Positions 6,915 to 10,354 of a DNA stretch of 10,354 bases are shown here, one piece after another. Source of the DNA: Propionibacteriaceae bacterium (GTDB lineage Bacteria > Actinomycetota > Actinomycetes > Propionibacteriales > Propionibacteriaceae). The DNA lies in assembly GCA_020438595.1 (NCBI GenBank), contig JAGQUI010000065.1, forward strand, positions 1 through 10,354. The letters are read 5' to 3'. The translations under genes were made by a program, and so were the position numbers. Under the pieces are notes generated by a model. That model did not search any database, was not told the origin of the DNA, and was given only the letters and a program-made list of their open reading frames with translations. Position 1 is the first letter of the stretch, and every line of letters begins with the position of its first letter.

Positions 6915-7310
6915 GTGTCTCGTGATGCTGTTCTGAGTGATGCCCAGTGGGATCGGATCGTGGGGTTGTTGCCGTCGTCGGTTGGCCGTCGGGGTCGGCC
7001 GTTTCGGGATGATCGTCGGGTGGTGGAGGGTGTGATCTGGCGGTACCGGGTCGGGGCGCCGTGGCGGGATGTGCCGGCGGAGTTCGGGCCGTGGCAAACC
7101 CTGTGGAAGCGGCATCGGCGCTATTGCGGCGACGGGACCTGGGACAAGGTGTTGGCCGTGCTGCTGGCCGAGGCCGACGTGGCTGGCCGGATCGACTGGG
7201 CGGTGAGTGTGGACTCCACGATCAACCGTGCCCATCAGCACGCGACGAACCTGGCCCGGGACACAGGGGGCTGGATCGAACTACAAGAATCTGCTGGTGG
7301 AGCCGGCTGA
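6915..7310 (+). CDS. IS5-family transposase, first frame (OrfA)
   Basis: From the GTG at 6915 the product has 131 residues, starting VSRDAVLSDAQWDRIVGLLP. This is the N-terminal domain seen in IS5/IS427 transposases (DUF4096 type), with RVGAPWRDVPAEFGPWQTLW at about 45-64. The first catalytic aspartate is Asp100 in WAVSVDSTINRAHQHATN. After ARDTGG the frame drifts into WIELQESAGGAG and stops, while the continuing transposase homology (SNYKNLLVEPADHAIGRSRGG) is in the overlapping frame. A complete enzyme therefore needs a frame change near the GGGGG at 7266-7270. The frame is open further upstream to 6669, but that part lies outside the element and is not transposase. Confidence 0.88.
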   Translation: MSRDAVLSDAQWDRIVGLLPSSVGRRGRPFRDDRRVVEGVIWRYRVGAPWRDVPAEFGPWQTLWKRHRRYCGDGTWDKVLAVLLAEADVAGRIDWAVSVDSTINRAHQHATNLARDTGGWIELQESAGGAG

Positions 7311-7812
7311 TCACGCGATCGGCCGCTCACGAGGGGGTTTGTCGACCAAGATCCACCACCTCGTGGACGGCAACGGGCTCCCGCTGGTCGTGCTGATCGG
7401 GCCCGGGCAGGCCGGCGACTCGCCGATGTTCGAGGTCCTGATGGACCACCTCCGGGTCGCTCGCCGCGGGCCGGGTCGGCCGCGGTCCAGGCCGGATCGG
7501 ATGCGTGCGGACAAGGCGTACTCCTCGCGGGCGATCCGGACCCATCTGCGCCGACGCGGGATCGTGGCGGTCATTCCCGAGCCCGATGACCAGAAGGGCC
7601 ACCGCAAACGACGCGGCGCCCGGGGTGGCCGCCCGGTCAGCTACGACACCGACGACTACAAGAACCGCAACGTGATCGAACGCGGCTTCAACCAAGCCAA
7701 GCAATGGCGCGGCCTGGCCACCCGTTACGACAAACTCGCCCTCACCTACCGCGGCGGCGCCGTCCTCCGAGCCATCACCCTGTGGCTGCAGGCATTAGGA
7801 GACACGCCCTAG
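7207..7812 (+). CDS. IS5-family transposase, second frame (OrfB)
   Basis: Transposase homology begins at GSNYKNLLVEPADHAIGRSRGGLSTKIH (about residues 23-50) and continues as a DDE_Tnp_1 domain. The second catalytic aspartate is Asp102 in MRADKAYSS, and the catalytic glutamate is Glu158 in RNVIERGFNQAKQWRGLATRYDKLA, the Y-R-E-K signature of the IS4/IS5 class. The GTG at 7207 is only the first start codon in this frame; translation more likely reaches it by frameshifting from the first frame. It lies +1 (or -2) relative to that frame, which is not the usual -1 of programmed frameshifting in insertion sequences, so an ordinary indel is possible. The final residues GDTP are encoded by the inverted repeat. 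Confidence 0.86.
   Translation: MWTPRSTVPISTRRTWPGTQGAGSNYKNLLVEPADHAIGRSRGGLSTKIHHLVDGNGLPLVVLIGPGQAGDSPMFEVLMDHLRVARRGPGRPRSRPDRMRADKAYSSRAIRTHLRRRGIVAVIPEPDDQKGHRKRRGARGGRPVSYDTDDYKNRNVIERGFNQAKQWRGLATRYDKLALTYRGGAVLRAITLWLQALGDTP
7795..7809 (-). repeat. Right terminal inverted repeat of the IS5-family element
   Basis: TTAGGAGACACGCCC is the complement of the left repeat. The TAG stop of the second transposase frame is made from the TA target duplication plus the next G, so the stop comes from the host and not from the element. Confidence 0.92.
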
Positions 7813-7882
7813 TTCTCGAGCCTGGGAGCCGACGTTTCGATCACCAGGTGCCACGCTGACTGGCCACAGTCCAAGCCAAGCC

Positions 7883-7906
7883 GCTGGCGACGAACCCTTC
7901 GCCAGC
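7883..7906. repeat. Perfect 8-bp hairpin between the SUKH-3 stop and the IS110 transposase stop
   Basis: GCTGGCGA (7883-7890) and TCGCCAGC (7899-7906) pair perfectly around an 8-base loop. It sits 23 bases after the rebuilt SUKH-3 stop and 30 bases past the IS110 transposase stop, so it may act as a terminator for either strand or be part of the IS110 right end. There is no T-tract on either side. Confidence 0.5.
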
Positions 7907-7935
7907 AACGTCCCCTTCTGAGTTCCTAAGGAATT

Positions 7936-9318
7936 TCAAGCTGCTCGGGGCGGTTTAGGCTTGGTTTCGGCAGGCCGGGATGTTGGAGCGCTTAGCGACT
8001 TCTGTTGCTCCCGGTCTGCCTTGTGGTTGGTGGCGCGGTAGTAGCGGGCCTTGGCCTTCTTCTTCGGCACCTGGTGGTGCTCGGCGACGATCCGTTTGCC
8101 CTCGGCCATGGTCAGTGGTGTGCCGTCGAGGTCGCGGATCTGGTAGGGCTGGCCGAGGCGCCAGCAGGTCGCGATCCGGGTCTGCAGGATGGTCGCGATG
8201 TGGCACACGGCCGAGTCGTGGTGCCGGTCGGCGGCGATCAGCCGTTTGTATTTGGCGGCGAGTTGGGGGTCGAACTTGCGGGCTTGTTCGGCGGCCATCC
8301 AGGCAGCCTGGCGCAGCAGCGGATCGCCGGCTTTGGTGAGCCCGCCGGGTTTGTCGGAGGTTCCGGACTGGTTCACTTTCGGTACCAGCCCGGCGTAGGA
8401 GCGGATCGCGGCCAGGCTGGTGAACCGTTGGGGGTCGCCGAGTCGGCCGGCGATGATGGCGGCGATCACTGGGCCGACGCCGGGGGTGGAGCGGATGATG
8501 CCGGCCGAGTCGGCTTCGGCGTACAGGTTCGCGATCCGCTCATCCAGATCATCCATCTGTGCGGTGAGGACTTGGGCTTGTTCGGCTTCGACGGCGATAT
8601 CGGCGGCCAGCTCGGCGAAGTCCATGCCGTCCCCGTCCCACAGCTGCAGGGTTTCGTGGGCGGCGGCGATGAGTTCAGCAGCTTTGCCTTCGCGCCAGTG
8701 TCCGTGGGAGTAGCGGCGCAGGAACCGGCCTAAACGGGCTTGTCCGAGCCGGATGACGGTGTTGGGGTCGGCGTAGCGGGCCAGGAAGTGCAGCGTGGCG
8801 TGGCCATAGTCGGTACCCAACGAGTCGTACCAGGCCGGCCCGAGCAGTTCGAGCTGGGCATCGATGCGGTGGAAGATCGCCGCACGCCGTTTCGCCAGCG
8901 AGGAGCGTTGTTTCACGATCCGGCGTAACGGGTCCGCCGGCCCGTCACCGGCATACTCCCGCAGCCCTTCGGGGTGCAACAGCGGGAGCCGTGCCAGGAT
9001 CGCCGAGTCGAGCCGGTCGTTCTTGGTGTGCTTGGCGTAATAGGCGCGCAGGTCGGCCGACTGAGTGGTGGGCACCAGCACGACCCGGGCATCACGACGG
9101 CGGAACCAGGCGGCGACCACGATCCACACATTCCGGGTCGGCTCCAGCACCACCGTCAACTCCTGGGGCGGACAGTCGATGTCACGCCACAGCTTCTCCA
9201 GATCAGCGGGCCGGGTGAACAAGCTCCGACCCCGCCACACCAACCCACCATCCGGGCCCGCCAGCGACGCCACGTGCGCCGCCCGGCAAGCCAGATCAAT
9301 CCCCAACGTCATCGGCAT
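7936..9318 (-). CDS. IS110-family transposase (DEDD recombinase)
   Basis: The 460-residue protein starts at ATG, preceded by GGAG six bases upstream. The N-terminal RuvC-like DEDD domain shows Asp8 in LGIDLA, Glu59 in VVLEPTRNVW, and Asp101 and Asp104 in KHTKNDRLDSAILAR. A helical linker spans about 130-270. The C-terminal Tnp (transposase_20) domain starts at STPGVGPVIAAIIAGRLGD (about 277-295) and continues to YAGLVPKVNQSGTSDKPGG and ITK-like LTKAGDPLLRQAAW; Ser318 or Ser321 is the candidate catalytic serine. A basic tail (KKKAKARYY, then KPKPPRAA) makes it longer than the roughly 330-400 residues of many relatives. Family enzymes act as RNA-guided recombinases with a bridge RNA. There are no frameshifts or stops, so it may be active. 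Confidence 0.95.
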   Translation of the reverse strand: MPMTLGIDLACRAAHVASLAGPDGGLVWRGRSLFTRPADLEKLWRDIDCPPQELTVVLEPTRNVWIVVAAWFRRRDARVVLVPTTQSADLRAYYAKHTKNDRLDSAILARLPLLHPEGLREYAGDGPADPLRRIVKQRSSLAKRRAAIFHRIDAQLELLGPAWYDSLGTDYGHATLHFLARYADPNTVIRLGQARLGRFLRRYSHGHWREGKAAELIAAAHETLQLWDGDGMDFAELAADIAVEAEQAQVLTAQMDDLDERIANLYAEADSAGIIRSTPGVGPVIAAIIAGRLGDPQRFTSLAAIRSYAGLVPKVNQSGTSDKPGGLTKAGDPLLRQAAWMAAEQARKFDPQLAAKYKRLIAADRHHDSAVCHIATILQTRIATCWRLGQPYQIRDLDGTPLTMAEGKRIVAEHHQVPKKKAKARYYRATNHKADREQQKSLSAPTSRPAETKPKPPRAA

Positions 9319-9475
9319 AACAGGCTCCGGTTCCTCGAGTCACGACGGGTTGCTTCGACCCAGGACCGGCAACACCCAGACATTGGCAAGTAGGAGTCCG
9401 ATGGCTCCAAGTTCCTGAACAGGGACACCGCTTCCCATCGAAGCACCCCGGTGGCGACCGCTCAGAAGAAAGAGA
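9319..9475 (-). ncRNA. Candidate IS110 bridge RNA in the transposase 5' flank
   Basis: About 160 non-coding bases lie directly upstream of the transposase on its strand, where IS110-group elements encode their bridge RNA. Three hairpins are visible, in the order they would be transcribed. At 9453-9426 CACC/GGTG encloses GCTTC/GAAGC, with a one-sided GGGGT bulge and a GATGG loop. At 9408-9393 GGAGCC pairs with GGACTCC with one bulged A. At 9361-9347 GGGT/ACCC closes a 7-base loop. A 5' stem-loop followed by two internal-loop structures (target and donor binding) is the known architecture. I have not shown that loops match donor or target DNA, so the call rests on position and fold. Confidence 0.5.
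9426..9453 (-). repeat. Distal stem-loop of the candidate bridge RNA
   Basis: Outer stem CACC/GGTG and inner stem GCTTC/GAAGC with loop GATGG (minus strand), separated on the 5' side only by GGGGT. All nine pairs are Watson-Crick. Confidence 0.65.
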
Positions 9476-9656
9476 TCACACCGTGTCCCAGCCGCAAGAT
9501 CAGACCGCTCACCGAGGCACCAATCAACCTAAATGCCGCACGCCGCGTGGTCGTTGGGAACCTACTGCGGTCCGGGCGAAAGGTCTCACGGCACCGATCG
9601 TGCCGGAACGCACCATTCACCGGTGCGCCGCCGAGATCCTCCGTACCGTGGGATTC

Positions 9657-10274
9657 GTGCAGTGGCCTCTCTTCCCGACGCAGCCGGATGGCCCCCAGCC
9701 GGAATTGCTCCTTCCCCCGCCAGCCCCTTGGGCCGGCGAGGCGTTGCGCGCAGAGTTGACCGATCGCCTTCGACCGCGAGAAGTGCCGGTGTGGGTGGGA
9801 CGGCCTGTCGGACCGCCAAGGCAAGGCTTGGACTGGTACCGGCTTCGCGTCGGTACGACCCTCGCATTGTTTGGTGCGCTGTTCATCGTGGTGGGCGTTA
9901 ACCCCCCGAACGTTGTGCCTGCCGCAGTCGGCGCAATCCTCACGCTGCTAGCTGGGGTCACCCTTGCCGGCCCACCCATTCGCCGCGCCCGCCGGAGACG
10001 CCGAACCTGGTGGGTGCTGACCTCGGATCGCCTTGGTGGCTTGTGCTTGGCGAAACCGACAACCGAAGTCTGGATCGAACGCGGCCATGTGAGAGAGGTT
10101 GTGGTGCGGGGACTTCGTCGGGACGGCACGGGAACGGTCATCGTGAAGACCGAGCCCAACCAGTCGTTCGAGAACCATGGCCTCGATTTCATGATCGGGG
10201 TTGCCGTGGGGCGGGTGTCGGACGCTGAGCTCTTGGCCGAGCAGGTCCGTCTGCTTCGGTACGAACTCAGCTAG
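9657..10274 (+). CDS. Two-TM membrane protein, possibly with a PH-like cytosolic domain
   Basis: I prefer the GTG at 9657 (205 residues); an earlier GTG at 9483 would add 58 residues of basic, low-quality sequence that probably belongs to the IS flank. Residues 1-60 are proline-rich and polar. Hydrophobic segments at about 64-80 (TTLALFGALFIVVGV) and 86-104 form a hairpin, followed by a stop-transfer cluster RRARRRRRTWW. The C-terminal part WWVLTSDRLGGLC, then VWIERGHVREVVVRGL and TGTVIVKTEP, has the strand pattern and TSDRL-like turn of bacterial PH-type domains next to membrane hairpins; this is inference. Its stop is followed at once by AGGAGG and the start of a GNAT gene, so the two are probably one operon. 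Confidence 0.68.
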   Translation: MQWPLFPTQPDGPQPELLLPPPAPWAGEALRAELTDRLRPREVPVWVGRPVGPPRQGLDWYRLRVGTTLALFGALFIVVGVNPPNVVPAAVGAILTLLAGVTLAGPPIRRARRRRRTWWVLTSDRLGGLCLAKPTTEVWIERGHVREVVVRGLRRDGTGTVIVKTEPNQSFENHGLDFMIGVAVGRVSDAELLAEQVRLLRYELS

Positions 10275-10280
10275 AGGAGG
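10275..10280 (+). promoter_or_regulatory. Ribosome binding site for the GNAT gene
   Basis: AGGAGG begins immediately after the TAG of the upstream gene and lies five bases before a TTG. It decides the otherwise easily missed TTG start. Confidence 0.8.
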
Positions 10281-10285
10281 TCCCT

Positions 10286-10354
10286 TTGCGGCGCCGGGCC
10301 GTCGCCCATTGCACTGACATGCCGCACCTCGCGCGGCTCGCCCGTCAGCTGCTT
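10286..10354 (+). CDS. GNAT-family N-acetyltransferase, N-terminal fragment
   Basis: Twenty-three codons from a TTG start are open to the window edge. They encode MRRRAVAHCTDMPHLARLARQLL. The pattern of an arginine-rich first strand, an Asp-x-Pro turn and then a helix with spaced leucines is the standard first strand and helix of GNAT acetyltransferases, which transfer an acetyl group from acetyl-CoA to an amine. The AGGAGG five bases upstream and only 11 bases between the preceding stop and this start indicate co-transcription with the two-TM membrane protein gene. The acetyl-CoA binding motif and substrate residues lie outside the window, so the substrate is unknown. Confidence 0.72.
   Translation, partial: MRRRAVAHCTDMPHLARLARQLL

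Larger units (their letters stand above)
6868..7809 (+). mobile_element. IS5-family (IS427-like) insertion sequence, complete
   Basis: The element is 942 bp with perfect 15-bp terminal inverted repeats, GGGCGTGTCTCCTAA at 6868-6882 and its complement at 7795-7809. It is flanked by a TA duplication (6866-6867 and 7810-7811) in the context CTAG, as expected for IS427-group members. It holds two overlapping reading frames that together make a DDE transposase. It lies inside the 3' part of the SUKH-3-type gene, and both flanks join in frame when it is removed, so the insertion is recent enough for the scar to be clean. Confidence 0.92.
6594..7859 (+). pseudogene. SUKH-3-type immunity-like gene, disrupted three times
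   Basis: Immediately beside the IS21 end the plus strand reads AEAILAKYSNLVIRSDSAP, then LWLDGKRAAEEADRDWCAAY and EARSGQVLTPVG up to about 6752. The reading then shifts by one base into YSHATIYVDEAGRFWGGFDF, EYGLVGDSIEEMVNGL up to the TA at 6866. The pattern of a DGKRAAEEAD helix followed by a (Y/T)PVG turn and two strands ending in GRFWGGF matches SUKH-3 domain proteins, many of which are immunity proteins of toxin systems. Removing the IS5-type element and one TA restores a tail VLEPGSRRFDHQVPR ending in TGA at 7857-7859. The gene thus lacks its 5' end, has a one-base deletion (or equivalent) near 6752, and is split by an insertion. Family assignment is by pattern recall. Confidence 0.72.
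7860..9480 (-). mobile_element. IS110-family insertion sequence (ends approximate)
   Basis: The element is defined by its intact transposase and by structured non-coding DNA upstream of it. IS110-type elements have no clear terminal inverted repeats and make no long target duplications, so exact ends cannot be read. One end must lie between the rebuilt SUKH-3 stop (7859) and the transposase stop (7936). The other probably lies beyond the distal hairpin at 9453 and before the gene starting at 9657. An 8-bp inverted match, CTTCTGAG at 7915-7922 and CTCAGAAG at 9461-9468, may mark subterminal positions or may be chance. Confidence 0.72.

Noticed and set aside
8005..8733. Plus-strand 242-residue glycine/valine-rich open frame
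   Set aside because: It is antisense to the IS110 transposase, whose domains are complete.
9483..9656. Upstream extension of the two-TM protein to GTG 9483
   Set aside because: The extra 58 residues are basic and low quality, probably from the IS flank or intergenic DNA; the GTG at 9657 gives a normal N-terminus.
9462..9824. Minus-strand 120-residue open frame near the IS110 flank
   Set aside because: It overlaps the two-TM protein gene in antisense and its composition is that of a shadow; no start signal or motif was found.
1..10354. CRISPR arrays, tRNA or rRNA genes
   Set aside because: I saw no regularly spaced direct repeats and no cloverleaf or rRNA-like stretches on either strand; the only repeats are insertion-sequence ends and hairpins.

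Overview
The window comes from a high-GC actinomycete chromosome. This is inferred from the strong GC bias at third codon positions, frequent GTG and TTG starts, an ECF sigma factor paired with a single-pass membrane protein, a Tat-type lipoprotein and three actinobacterial-style insertion sequences. The genus cannot be read from the sequence alone.

Layout: (1) 1-1238, minus strand: an ECF sigma factor whose stop overlaps the start (ATGA) of a putative membrane anti-sigma/partner protein that runs off the left edge. (2) 1419-2281, minus strand: a small lipoprotein and a 71-residue zinc-ribbon protein. Divergent from these, at 2373-2821 on the plus strand, lie two small ORFs joined by a TGATG overlap, which may be one frameshifted gene. 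(3) 2982-3605 (minus) is a multi-pass membrane protein resembling DUF6518. Divergent from it, 3726-4580 (plus) is a Tat-exported lipoprotein of the beta-lactamase/serine hydrolase fold with SxxK, SDN and KNG motifs. (4) 4581-9480 is a decayed, insertion-rich region. It holds a 5'-truncated alpha/beta hydrolase gene fused in frame to a broken IS21-type istA (with two in-frame TAG codons), a SUKH-3-type immunity-like gene damaged three times, a complete IS5-family (IS427-like) element, and an IS110-family element with an intact DEDD transposase. (5) 9657-10354, plus strand: a two-TM protein with a possible PH-like cytosolic domain, followed by the first 23 codons of a GNAT acetyltransferase.

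The most interesting parts are in region 4. The non-coding flank upstream of the IS110 transposase folds into several hairpins and is a good candidate for a bridge RNA, the RNA that guides donor and target choice in IS110 recombinases. The IS21 remnant has been joined by deletion to a hydrolase gene, giving an open transposase-hydrolase chimera. The SUKH-3 gene can be rebuilt on paper: an IS21 end cuts its 5' part, one base is missing in the middle, and the IS5 element sits at a TA near its 3' end with the original tail preserved beyond it. SUKH-3 proteins are commonly immunity proteins of polymorphic toxin systems, so this may be the scar of a lost toxin/immunity locus. I do not see a complete, novel multi-gene defence or secretion system.
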